This document shows, piece after piece, positions 16,697 through 24,806 of a DNA stretch of 41,587 nt (the first letter of the stretch is position 1; the number at the start of each line of letters is the position of its first letter). The position numbers and the translations under genes were made by a program. Source of the stretch: Candidatus Iainarchaeum sp. (lineage in GTDB: Archaea; B1Sed10-29); NCBI GenBank assembly GCA_003558235.1, contig PWMI01000052.1, positions 1 through 41,587 of the forward strand, written 5' to 3'. The notes below the pieces were generated by a model. It worked only from the letters and a program-made list of their open reading frames with translations, was not told where the DNA came from and ran no database searches.

Positions 16697-17203
16697 ATGT
16701 TTGGAAAAAATGTTTCAAACCAGGAAAGAGAACAGTTCCTATCAATAGCCCTTCCGGGAAAGAAGGACATATCCCAAGGAGAGGAAGGAAGGATACTATA
16801 CTCTTTGAAAAGAGGAAGAGTCACTGATGGAGATCTAAGAGATTTATTCCCAGAGGATTACCAAGAGTTTAAGGATTTCAAAAAGGAACAAGCAAAGGTC
16901 TTAGGGTTTCTAGACAAGACCAACTACGTTCAAAAGTACTTTTTCAAAGTTTATAATCCCAAGAAAGTCTTTAAGGTTAAACCCGCTAAGGTTATAGGCT
17001 TCAAAGCAGAAAGGAAGGGTGGAAAGAACATAATGAAAGTTAAAGTAAAGTACCCTAATGGGGAAGTAGAGGAAAAGAGTTTGGAACTTTTTGCGGGGAT
17101 AAAGATCAGCCCAAACCTAAATGATTACGTCCTGGTTCACCGGACAAAGGTATGCCAAAAAATAACTCGAGAAGAATATGAGGAAATAGTTAATAATTAC
17201 TAG
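16697..17203 (+). CDS. Unknown protein with HypC-like C-terminal domain
   Basis: 168 residues. Residues about 1-75 are a charged helical region without recognisable family. Residues about 90-168 resemble the small OB-like fold of HypC/HupF hydrogenase-maturation chaperones: a PAKVIGF opening strand, a central hairpin, NDYVLVHRTKVCQKI (compare the GDYVLVHaGfAi signature) and a following E-E-Y-E-E helix. True HypC proteins start with Met-Cys and use that cysteine; it is missing here because the domain is at the C-terminus of a longer protein. No hydrogenase genes are in the window. The resemblance is by eye and may reflect only a shared fold. It follows the 45-residue zinc protein and is convergent with asnS. 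Confidence 0.72.
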   Translation: MFGKNVSNQEREQFLSIALPGKKDISQGEEGRILYSLKRGRVTDGDLRDLFPEDYQEFKDFKKEQAKVLGFLDKTNYVQKYFFKVYNPKKVFKVKPAKVIGFKAERKGGKNIMKVKVKYPNGEVEEKSLELFAGIKISPNLNDYVLVHRTKVCQKITREEYEEIVNNY

Positions 17204-17223
17204 TGATGCTTCAAAGTGCTCTT

Positions 17224-18504
17224 CTAAGGATAAACCCGTGTTATGGTCCTTGGAAAACCAATAGTCTCCTTTATATGGCTTCTTTTAAACATCCACATCA
17301 ACATTCTTTCCAGACCAAGACCAAAACCAGAGTGAGGGACTGAACCATATTTCCTAAGGTCAATGTACCATTCATACGCATCAGGATCCATCTTATCTTC
17401 TTCTAACCTGCTTAATAGCTCATCAAGTTTCCATATTCTTTCAGAACCCCCGATTATTTCACCGTATCCTTCAGGAGCGAGTATATCATCACAAAGTACA
17501 ATCTCTCTTCCATCCTCCTGGTCTTTAGGCATGTAGAAAGGTTTTATTGATTTAGGGTAGTTATATATGGTGACTGGGACCTCCTGGTCACTTGTAAGTT
17601 GCTTCTCGTGACCGGTTCCAAAGTCTTCTCCCCAGGAGATGCTTGATCCTTTCTCTTGAAGTTCTTCCACTGCTTCAGTGTAACTTAATCTTTTGAAAGG
17701 AGGCTTAACTTTTTTGAGGGTCTCAGGATCTCTTTTGAAGTATCTTAATGTATCAGGGTGGTTTTCAGCTAGTCCCTGTGCAACGTGGGAGATCATCTCC
17801 TCTTGGAATTGAATGTTTTCATTGCTCTTAAACCACGCCATCTCTGCTTCAAGGTGCCAGTACTCTGTTAAGTGTTTGCTCGTTCTTGATTTCTCCGCTC
17901 GGAAACTCGGTGCTAAACAGTACACTCTTTCCAGGAGAGTCATGAATGCCTCCAAGTAAAGCTGTGAAGATTGAGTTAAGTAAGCAGTATCTCCGAAGTA
18001 GTCCAAGCTGAATAGAGTGGATCCTCCTTCAACCCCTGCCTGAGTGGTGATGGGGGGTTGAACTTCATAGAAATCCTTGCTTGAAAAGAAGTCACGAAGT
18101 AAATCTATGGTTGCCTGTCTGCCCTTTAGCATCTTCCGCATATCCTCGCTTCTTAACCAGAGGTGCCTAACGTCCATGAGGAAAGATTCACTGGGTTTTT
18201 CGGTTATCGGAAACTTCTCAGATTTGTGTATGTGCTTGAAGTCTTTCCCCATAACTTCATATCCACCAGGTGCCCTTTCATCCTTTTTTACTATCCCAGT
18301 TATCTCTACACTTGATTCTACTAGCGTGTTTTTGGCTTCCTCGAAACCAGGGGAGTCTTTTTTAAAGGTGCATTGAACGGTTCCAGTAGCGTCTCTGAGT
18401 ACAATGAAGGCCATCTTCTTCGTTGATCGCTCTCTATAGACCCATCCTCGCAGTAAAACTTCTTTTCCCTCTTTTTCCTTGATTTCCCCTACTTTCGTCC
18501 GCAT
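17224..18504 (-). CDS. asnS: Asparaginyl-tRNA synthetase
   Basis: Class IIb aminoacyl-tRNA synthetase charging tRNA-Asn. The N-terminal OB anticodon-binding domain (about 1-105) is followed by the catalytic core. GGSTLFSLDYFGDTAYLTQS is the AsnRS version of the active-site loop; AspRS has GGTELFPV at this place. Motif 2 is FRAEKSRTSKHL (arginine and glutamate present) and motif 3 is GFGLGLERMLMW near the C-terminus. At 426 residues it has normal archaeal length. Its presence implies direct charging of Asn in addition to, or instead of, the amidotransferase route. It is divergent from the SepRS-like gene, sharing an A/T-rich promoter core at 18536-18546. Confidence 0.94.
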   Translation of the reverse strand: MRTKVGEIKEKEGKEVLLRGWVYRERSTKKMAFIVLRDATGTVQCTFKKDSPGFEEAKNTLVESSVEITGIVKKDERAPGGYEVMGKDFKHIHKSEKFPITEKPSESFLMDVRHLWLRSEDMRKMLKGRQATIDLLRDFFSSKDFYEVQPPITTQAGVEGGSTLFSLDYFGDTAYLTQSSQLYLEAFMTLLERVYCLAPSFRAEKSRTSKHLTEYWHLEAEMAWFKSNENIQFQEEMISHVAQGLAENHPDTLRYFKRDPETLKKVKPPFKRLSYTEAVEELQEKGSSISWGEDFGTGHEKQLTSDQEVPVTIYNYPKSIKPFYMPKDQEDGREIVLCDDILAPEGYGEIIGGSERIWKLDELLSRLEEDKMDPDAYEWYIDLRKYGSVPHSGFGLGLERMLMWMFKRSHIKETIGFPRTITRVYP

Positions 18505-18535
18505 TTAACCACCATCATTTAATTCATGTGTTACT

Positions 18536-18546
18536 TATTTAAAATA
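18536..18546. promoter_or_regulatory. Shared TATA-like core between asnS and SepRS-like gene
   Basis: TATTTAAAATA reads as a TATA box on both strands. Plus-strand transcription would start near 18567, about 14 bases before GTG 18581; minus-strand transcription near 18515, about 11 bases before the asnS ATG. The whole 76-base gap holds nothing else recognisable. Confidence 0.5.
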
Positions 18547-18580
18547 TGTTCCAACATTACGTAAAAGAGGGGTGTTTTGA

Positions 18581-19732
18581 GTGAGTAAGAAAGATAAAGG
18601 CAATTCAAAAGGATCTTTAAATATGCTTAGGGATAGAGAGAATCACTATAGGGGTATACTAAGGAACATGGGTTTCAAAGAAGTGATAAATTCCTATACT
18701 ATTCCAAAGAGGGACATAGAGCTTCAAGGACTAGGTAAGGAAGAGTATTTGTCGACCAGAGAGGGTTTCATCCCACTATGTCCAGAAACCCCATGGTTGC
18801 CCCTTATGAAGGTTGCTAGGAAAAATCTACCTCTCCCTATAAAGATGTTCGCCATTTCCCCGGTTCCTTTCAAGCAACATCATCTTTCCATTGGAATTCT
18901 AAGCTTTGAAGATGCTTCACAGGACTACTCAACTATGATTGAGAACGTAACAAATGTTTCCAGTACCAATGTAAAGTACCTGAAAACGGACGCTGCCTCA
19001 TCGTTACGTTCTGCAGGAGGTTGGAAAGATGTATTCTACCGCTCCGAAAGGATAGGGTCCCGAGGGTTCATTCCTTCGGAGGTGCTGGTTAACTACAGTA
19101 TAGATGAGCCACTCTTTGTACTGAACATTGACTTAGTTTCACTTATCTCCCTGAAACAGGGTATGAGTAAAGAAGAGGTACTTTATCCTCATCCTTCCTT
19201 GGAGTTCTCTTTCAGCGATAAAGAGATAGCAGAGACAATGGGGGTGAAGGACTACCCTAAAACAGCGATGGGTAAATTGATATCACGTAAAACCAAGAGA
19301 GAGGTTCTTAATATGAGTAGGGGGGGTTTGAAGAAAGCTAAGTTGTTTAGTTACGAGGTTCCTGAGAGAGGGGTGATTACAGGGTGGATCACTAATGCTA
19401 GAGAGGGAGGAGCGATTGCTTCAGAAGTATTTGACGAGTTCTACATTTGGGATAAGAATCTTTACCTAATCCCAAGGTTCTCAGGAGGAGGTGCGATACG
19501 GGAGGTCAGAGAGAAAGGTGCTCCAACAGGCCTAACGCTCTTGGATGCATTAGCAGACAAAGTAGCGTTCGAAGCTGAGTCATTGAGTGAATGGCGTAAA
19601 TCAATAGGATTTAGAAGTATTAAATCTCCTGAAGAAGCCAACGTATGTTTGCCTGGGAATGTGAGGTCTATTCTAAGTCCAATAGACTTTGAAGTGGACC
19701 TGGATCTCGATGTGGTAATCGAGGTCGTCTAA
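18581..19732 (+). CDS. SepRS-like protein with degraded catalytic motifs
   Basis: 383 residues resembling O-phosphoseryl-tRNA synthetase (SepRS), a class II enzyme that charges tRNA-Cys with phosphoserine. Matches recalled from methanogen SepRS run in the same order: MGFKEVIN and RDI (30-46, motif 1 region), LPIKMFAIS (85-93), SIDEPLFVLNI (173-183), EEVLYPH (198-204), EFYIWDKNLYLIP (286-298) and GAPTGLTLLDAL (313-324, C-terminal domain). However, motif 2, normally FRRE-like, reads VPFKQHH, and motif 3, normally GLGVER, reads IDLVSLIS, so the ATP-binding arginines appear lost. It is about 150 residues shorter than SepRS. The start is GTG with GAGGGGTG upstream. It is likely a pseudo-synthetase with a tRNA-binding or other role. 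Its stop abuts the FttA stop with no gap. Confidence 0.72.
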   Translation: MSKKDKGNSKGSLNMLRDRENHYRGILRNMGFKEVINSYTIPKRDIELQGLGKEEYLSTREGFIPLCPETPWLPLMKVARKNLPLPIKMFAISPVPFKQHHLSIGILSFEDASQDYSTMIENVTNVSSTNVKYLKTDAASSLRSAGGWKDVFYRSERIGSRGFIPSEVLVNYSIDEPLFVLNIDLVSLISLKQGMSKEEVLYPHPSLEFSFSDKEIAETMGVKDYPKTAMGKLISRKTKREVLNMSRGGLKKAKLFSYEVPERGVITGWITNAREGGAIASEVFDEFYIWDKNLYLIPRFSGGGAIREVREKGAPTGLTLLDALADKVAFEAESLSEWRKSIGFRSIKSPEEANVCLPGNVRSILSPIDFEVDLDLDVVIEVV

Positions 19733-21628
19733 CTAGATTAATCTCAGTGAATCTAGGTTATGTAGTACCTGTGTGTCGGTGTGGAACTTGTAGTTTATGC
19801 TCTTGGCGAGGTTCTTGCACTTGTTTTCTTCCCCGTGAATCGTTAGGACTTTTTTGGGGGTTGGAGTTAGTTTTTTGAAGTACCCCAGTAACTCGTTTAT
19901 GTCTGCGTGTCCACTGAATCCTTTTATCTTCTCAACATTCATGTTTAGTTCATATTCCTTCATCTGCCCGTTGTTGTCGGGTAGTGCTATCTTGTCTGGT
20001 TTTCTTTCTACTTTTCGCCCAAGTGTTCTTTGTCCTTGGTAACCTACTGAGATTATTGTGTTCTTTGGATCTTCACATGTTTGTTTGAAGTATGACAGTA
20101 TGGGTCCCCCGTCCATCATTCCACTGGGGGAGAGTATGACTGCTTTTCCTCTGTCTACTATCTTGTCTCTTTCACGTGGGTCTACTCTTTGGAAGATCTT
20201 GGAGTCAAATGGGGAGTCCCCGTGTAGTATTCTTTTCTTCACGTTTCTTTTTAGGAACTCAGGATAGGCTGTGTGTATTGCGGATGCTTCTTTGGTCATT
20301 CCGTCCAAGTAAACGGGTGCGTTGAAGTTTCCTTTTCTATAGTTCTCTTCTAGAATAAGCATTATTACTTGAGCTCGTCCTACGCCAAATACTGGGATTA
20401 GTACAAGACCGTTTTTATCTACTGTTTTTGTCACTACGTCCATAAGTTTTTTCTTACTTTGCCTTGTGTCTTCTTGTTTATCTTGTTGCCCTCCGTACGT
20501 GCTTTCGGTTAATAGCGTTTCTGCTCGTGGGAACCTTGTGTGTGCGGGGTTAAGTAGTTCGGTGTATCCAAATTTAAAGTCACCTGTGTATATGAGGTTG
20601 TGTTCACCTTCTCCTATGTGGATATGGCTTATGCTTGATCCTAGTATGTGTCCTGCGTTGTAGAGTGTTAGCCGCATGTCTGGAGTGATGTCTGTTACTT
20701 CTCCGTATCCTTTCGTTACTGAGTGTAGTATTTCTTTTTTTATGTTTTTTTCTGAGTAGGGTGTTTTTTGTCCTTCTCTTTTGTTTATCTTCACGTAGTC
20801 TTTTTGAAGGAGGGTCATGAGGTCCCTTGTGGGTTCAGTTGAGTAAACTGGTCCTTCGTAGCCGTAGTTGTATAGGTATGGTACGAATCCGCCATGGTCT
20901 AGGTGGGCGTGGCTTACTACTACTGCGTCCAGTTCATCTAGGGAGAAGTTGATTGTGCTGAGTAGGGGGTATGCTTCTTCTCCTTCGACTCCTAGTTTTA
21001 TTCCGCAGTCGAGCATTATTTTACTGTTTGGGGTTTCAAGTAGGAAACAACTTCTTCCGACTTCTCTGCTTGCTCCTAGGGAGGTTATTTTGACCCACTT
21101 TATTTCTTCTGGGGGTTCTCGATATATCTTTTCCCCTAGCTCGGTTAGTATCTTTTTTCTTTCGCTTCCTTCATTTATCATCATCTGGCGAATTGCTTTT
21201 AGGGTGGTGGATTCGCCGGTTGGTATTCTCTGGAGCTTTGGTTTCCAACCTGTTTTTATGTTGATCTTTTTTATGGTTTTTCCGCCTTTTCCTATTACTA
21301 ATCCTAGTTTATCCGCGGTGATTACTACTTCGTTGAAGTCTGGATTGAACTCTATTGTTTGTATCTCTGCGTCGGAGGGAACTATTTCTTTGATCATCTT
21401 TTCGGCTCTTTCTGGGGGTTCGAGCATCGAGTCATCTGCTCGTGGAACGAATCTTTTTTTGAAGTTCTCTGCGAGGTGTTTTATTATGTCTCCTTTGTTC
21501 AGAAGTTTTGAGATGTTTTTTGAGTACAGAACGAGGTCTGGTCCTTCTGCTTCTACTTTTGTTAACATTGCTTCTGGGGGTGTTGCGTCCTTTATTTTTT
21601 CTTTTAGTTCTTCTAGGTATGTGTCCAT
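19733..21628 (-). CDS. fttA: aCPSF1/FttA transcription termination factor
   Basis: KH-containing beta-CASP ribonuclease, the archaeal termination factor that cleaves nascent RNA at U-rich 3' ends and releases RNA polymerase. N-terminal KH-like region (1-65) and a second KH domain with VIGKGGKTI (111-119) precede the metallo-beta-lactamase core with SHAHLDH (239-245). Later motifs are GHILG, GDFKFG, ESTYGG, PVFGVGRAQ, SPSGMMDGGP, FSGHAD and TIHGEE. Length 631 is normal. GAGGAG precedes ATG 21628. The gene is convergent with the SepRS-like gene, stop to stop without a gap. Upstream, 105 bases separate it from the proteasome gene on the same strand. Confidence 0.95.
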   Translation of the reverse strand: MDTYLEELKEKIKDATPPEAMLTKVEAEGPDLVLYSKNISKLLNKGDIIKHLAENFKKRFVPRADDSMLEPPERAEKMIKEIVPSDAEIQTIEFNPDFNEVVITADKLGLVIGKGGKTIKKINIKTGWKPKLQRIPTGESTTLKAIRQMMINEGSERKKILTELGEKIYREPPEEIKWVKITSLGASREVGRSCFLLETPNSKIMLDCGIKLGVEGEEAYPLLSTINFSLDELDAVVVSHAHLDHGGFVPYLYNYGYEGPVYSTEPTRDLMTLLQKDYVKINKREGQKTPYSEKNIKKEILHSVTKGYGEVTDITPDMRLTLYNAGHILGSSISHIHIGEGEHNLIYTGDFKFGYTELLNPAHTRFPRAETLLTESTYGGQQDKQEDTRQSKKKLMDVVTKTVDKNGLVLIPVFGVGRAQVIMLILEENYRKGNFNAPVYLDGMTKEASAIHTAYPEFLKRNVKKRILHGDSPFDSKIFQRVDPRERDKIVDRGKAVILSPSGMMDGGPILSYFKQTCEDPKNTIISVGYQGQRTLGRKVERKPDKIALPDNNGQMKEYELNMNVEKIKGFSGHADINELLGYFKKLTPTPKKVLTIHGEENKCKNLAKSINYKFHTDTQVLHNLDSLRLI

Positions 21629-21733
21629 AAGTACTGCTCCTCTATATGTGTCTTTATTTGTGTTTAAGGGTTATTAGTATCTCTCTTTAGGGGTAGTTGC
21701 TGCAGGGCTTTCAATGGGTTGGGTGAGCCATTG

Positions 21734-22393
21734 TTATATGCTTCTTAGCTTCACTTTCTTCTTCAGTTCTTCTATTTCCTCTTGCGTGTACTTCTTTGTT
21801 CCGTCTTTTGTTATCTTCATTAGGTGTATCTTTCTGCCACCGCTTGCGGAATCTCTTTCTTTTGCTGCGTGTATTGCTTTGAGTGCTATTTTTATGTTTT
21901 CATCTACGTTGTTATCTTCTTCGTAGTAATTTTCGAGTACTCCGTAGGCTATCTGTGATCCTGATCCTGTTGCGGCTGCTTTCTCTTCTATTAGGGATCC
22001 TACTGCGTCCATGGAGTATAGTTTGGGTTCTTCGTCGTATCCTGCTACTAGCAGCTGCACGAAGTATGGGAACATTTTGTTTCCTTGAAGTATGTTTGAG
22101 AGTAGTGTTGCTGCGGACTCTATTTTTACTTTCTTTTTTCTTTCAAGTTGGTAGAGGCTTGTTTCTGCTTTCATTAATCTTCCAAGGGACTGTGCATCTG
22201 ATACTAATCCCGCGATGGTTATCGCTATGTGGTCTTGTATTGGAATTATTTTATCGGTGTACTTGTTGGATACTAATCTACCCATGCTCGCTTGGCTTTC
22301 TGTTGCGATTACTACTCCGTCACTTGACTTTATTCCAAGGGTAGTGGTTCCTGTTTCTATTTTCTTAACTCCATTTTGTTCTTCTTGTTTCAT
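21734..22393 (-). CDS. psmB: Proteasome beta subunit
   Basis: Catalytic beta subunit of the 20S proteasome. A 15-residue propeptide ending in ETG precedes T16, the mature N-terminal threonine nucleophile of TTTLGI. Counting from that threonine, E17 and K33 are present as expected for an archaeal active subunit (E at 17 as in Thermoplasma). GSGS and the conserved SxxG segment (DSASGG) are also present. A TATA-like GTTTAAATA (minus strand, 22460-22452) lies about 60 bases upstream, leaving a leader with GAGATGA before the ATG. The alpha subunit is not in this window. Confidence 0.95.
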   Translation of the reverse strand: MKQEEQNGVKKIETGTTTLGIKSSDGVVIATESQASMGRLVSNKYTDKIIPIQDHIAITIAGLVSDAQSLGRLMKAETSLYQLERKKKVKIESAATLLSNILQGNKMFPYFVQLLVAGYDEEPKLYSMDAVGSLIEEKAAATGSGSQIAYGVLENYYEEDNNVDENIKIALKAIHAAKERDSASGGRKIHLMKITKDGTKKYTQEEIEELKKKVKLRSI

Positions 22394-22467
22394 TTAATCA
22401 TCTCGTTTGTAAAAGAAGGGTTTGAGTGAGTTGTTTACATTCTTATTGTTGAGGTATTTAAACTTTG

Positions 22468-23178
22468 TTATTTGTTTTCTCCTTGCTTTTTGTCTTTCTC
22501 CTTCTCTTCTTCCTTATTTTCTTTTTCTTTGTATTCTTCTATCTTTATTTCCCCGTAGCTTGTGCTTTCCTTTATTCTATCTGCCAGGATCTTTTTTACT
22601 TCTTCTTTTTCTTTACCTAGCTTTCCTTCTGGAACGTGTATGGATAAACTGTTTTCTTTTTCCTCTAACTTTATCTCTTCTTCTTTGTAAGGCGTCAGTT
22701 TTCGCATTAGGGCCTTGGCTTTTTCGGAATCTTTTTTGAATTTCTTAATTAGTTTCACTTTGAACTTAAGGTCTTTTCCAGCAAGGGGGTTGTTAAAGTC
22801 AACTCTTACTCTTCCTCCTGAGACTGTTTGTATCTTTGCTGGCTGTCCATCTAGGAGTACCGTTAGGCCGGGTATGGGTGTTACTTCTGTTTTTTTGAAG
22901 TCTTTCTTCGGAACTAGATCGATTTTACCTGGGTCTCTTGGCCCGTAAGCTTTTTTTGAAGGTACTTCTACTTCTTTCTCTTCTCCTTCATCCATTTTTT
23001 TTACTTGATCTATGAGTCCTTTTACTACTCCATCCTCTCTCGTGATTATCTCCGGTTGGTAAAGTGTTTTGGAGTTGAAGATGCCTTCTCCTTTGGCTAC
23101 GTCTTCTCTAGTGGTGTCGAAGACTTCATTTGTTCTTTTTATTCTTCCTGTGTAGTCTATTTCGTAGAATTCATCCAT
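22468..23178 (-). CDS. FKBP-type peptidyl-prolyl isomerase, long archaeal form
   Basis: Prolyl cis-trans isomerase and chaperone of the SlyD-like archaeal type, 236 residues. FKBP strands start at MDEFYEIDYTGRI; VVKGLIDQVKKMDEGE forms the central helix region; the inserted-in-flap domain (about 80-130) includes KAYGPRD and PGLTV; the closing strand is VDFNNPLAGKDLKFKVKLI, a strong signature of the long archaeal form. A C-terminal extension (about 145-236) continues as an alpha/beta domain and ends in a very acidic/basic low-complexity Lys/Glu tail. TATA-like GTATTTAAC lies on the minus strand about 50 bases before the start. Cytoplasmic; probably helps fold new proteins, alongside the nearby NAC and proteasome genes. 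Confidence 0.93.
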   Translation of the reverse strand: MDEFYEIDYTGRIKRTNEVFDTTREDVAKGEGIFNSKTLYQPEIITREDGVVKGLIDQVKKMDEGEEKEVEVPSKKAYGPRDPGKIDLVPKKDFKKTEVTPIPGLTVLLDGQPAKIQTVSGGRVRVDFNNPLAGKDLKFKVKLIKKFKKDSEKAKALMRKLTPYKEEEIKLEEKENSLSIHVPEGKLGKEKEEVKKILADRIKESTSYGEIKIEEYKEKENKEEEKEKDKKQGENK

Positions 23179-23312
23179 CTATACTACCTTTTTATCTTCG
23201 TGTAATCCTCTTTGTAACTCGCTTAAAGTTAAATACTTTGGGTTCACTATTATTAATTAATCTAAGGGATTAAAAAGTTAAGTAATTTAGGAGAAAAATT
23301 AGAGGGGTTTTT

Positions 23313-24422
23313 ATGGGTAGAAAAGGATTACTCTTCATGTTGATAGTGATAATGGGCTTGTCTTTAGGGCCACTAACTTACTTTTATGGGGGAACACAGG
23401 AGCAGATAGGTGTTGATGAGCCGCCGGAGGAAGGTGAAAGACAGTTCTATGTTTCAGAATCTAACTTCACTGGAACGGTTAATAGGGTAGATCCTTACGT
23501 GTTTTTTTTAGGATCTAAGTATGATAACTCACGGGAACAAGCAGAGCAAGAACTCAACGAGGTCCTTCCTGAAGTTGAAAATTACTCGATCTCGATCAAC
23601 CTCGCTGAGGGGGAACACGGGCTCTGGCGATACACTATAGCTATACCTGTAAACAGTACAGCTGTAGCTAGTGAGTATGGTTTCAAGATGTCTTTCTTAC
23701 TTTCAAACCACTATCAAAACACTGTTACGTACAGGAAAGCGCGTGTTAAGATGCCTTCGCAGGTGAGTGCGAAGACTATCGAAGAGGGCAAGAGTATTCA
23801 GGTGGTTACGGACAACAGGACTATTGACGCAAATGTGATTTACTCCCAGGGGATGGGTAGGGTAGAGATAACTTGCCCAAGGATAATTTCAAGTACAGCG
23901 GGGAGGTTAACTGAGGTCCTAGCCAGGTGTGCTCAGAAGGAGGACACATTCTTCAAGTACGGGGTGACTCAAACACACTTCAGTAGAGCGGGAGAAACGG
24001 GAAGGCTCAATCAAACGCTGAATGTTCAAAACATCATTTACTACGAGGCAGAGTATGACTACTCACAGGTAGCTAACTTCTCAACAGGTGAACTAGAGGA
24101 CCTATCGGCTGAAATAAGGGTAGATAGGACCAAGAAATCACTTGAAGTGAAAGCGATGGAAGAGAAAGACTTTAATCAAACCGAAGAGTACCTGATTGAG
24201 AGGGGTCTTGAAAAAGTCAAAGAAACAACTCTTCTCCTTGAGGTGGATATCCCTGAGGTGGTCGTGATTGACTCCATTGAGTATGAGATTGTTCCAAGGG
24301 AACTTGATACTGCTGAAGTAAGGGTCCCAAGAGATGACTACAAGGATTCAATGGAGTTTGAAGTCGTGTACCGGATACTGTACGGAAAAATATTTGCTCT
24401 CAGAGTAAACTACTTAGGTTAA
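23313..24422 (+). CDS. Secreted or membrane-anchored protein, unknown
   Basis: 369 residues with an N-terminal hydrophobic helix (about 5-25) after MGRK, typical of a signal anchor or signal peptide, followed by a soluble, mostly beta-strand ectodomain with several N-x-S/T sequons and two cysteines (about 190 and 206) that could form a disulfide. No catalytic motif or known domain is recognised. GAGGGG just before ATG 23313 supports the start, and a TTAAAAAG box lies near 23270. The stop overlaps the NAC stop by four bases on the opposite strand. Base use is more G/T-rich on the coding strand than in the plus-strand genes at either end of the window. Confidence 0.82.
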   Translation: MGRKGLLFMLIVIMGLSLGPLTYFYGGTQEQIGVDEPPEEGERQFYVSESNFTGTVNRVDPYVFFLGSKYDNSREQAEQELNEVLPEVENYSISINLAEGEHGLWRYTIAIPVNSTAVASEYGFKMSFLLSNHYQNTVTYRKARVKMPSQVSAKTIEEGKSIQVVTDNRTIDANVIYSQGMGRVEITCPRIISSTAGRLTEVLARCAQKEDTFFKYGVTQTHFSRAGETGRLNQTLNVQNIIYYEAEYDYSQVANFSTGELEDLSAEIRVDRTKKSLEVKAMEEKDFNQTEEYLIERGLEKVKETTLLLEVDIPEVVVIDSIEYEIVPRELDTAEVRVPRDDYKDSMEFEVVYRILYGKIFALRVNYLG

Positions 24423-24754
24423 TCTGATAGGTTGATTATGGCTTCAGCGAGATCTCCATCCGTTTTCTTGAGTTCTTCCCTAGCTTTTTCTTCGGAAACA
24501 CCTGTCTTAACTACCACCATCTCAACGTCCTCATCATCGAAACTCTCTTTGTCAGCTTCCTCTAGTTTACCCATCACTTGAATTATTTCTTGCCCCTGCA
24601 TGTTTATGATGGACACTTTGGGGTTCTTGACGATGTAGTTCTTGTCTCCCTCTATCTTTACTTTGTTTGCTTCTATTTCCTGGGTGTCTATACCCATCTT
24701 CTTCATCATTTTAGACATTTTTTTCGGGTCAAGTGAACCCATTCCTGGCATCAT
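24419..24754 (-). CDS. nac: Nascent polypeptide-associated complex protein
   Basis: 111-residue archaeal NAC homologue, a ribosome-bound chaperone that meets new chains at the exit tunnel and forms a homodimer in archaea. The Met-rich start (MMPGMGSLDPKKM) leads into the NAC beta-barrel (about 27-68, with VSIINMQGQEIIQVMG) and a C-terminal UBA domain (about 74-111, VKTGVSEEKAREELKKTDGD). GGAGGT lies 6-9 bases before the first two ATG codons, so either can be used. It is divergent from the 24807 gene and convergent with the secreted unknown, overlapping its stop. Confidence 0.95.
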   Translation of the reverse strand: MMPGMGSLDPKKMSKMMKKMGIDTQEIEANKVKIEGDKNYIVKNPKVSIINMQGQEIIQVMGKLEEADKESFDDEDVEMVVVKTGVSEEKAREELKKTDGDLAEAIINLSD

Positions 24755-24776
24755 AGATAGACCTCCAACCGTTTTC

Positions 24777-24784
24777 TATTTAAA
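24777..24784 (+). promoter_or_regulatory. TATA box giving a leaderless message for the 24807 gene
   Basis: TATTTAAA is centred 26 bases before ATG 24807, the standard distance to an archaeal transcript start, so the message should begin at the start codon. This supports the ATG over frame extension into the nac gene. Confidence 0.6.
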
Positions 24785-24806
24785 GTTACATTTCCTTATC
24801 TTCTGT

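Noticed and set aside
24642-24806. N-terminal extension of the 24807 gene
   Set aside because: It is antisense to nac, and a TATA box exactly 26 bases before ATG 24807 supports the shorter gene.
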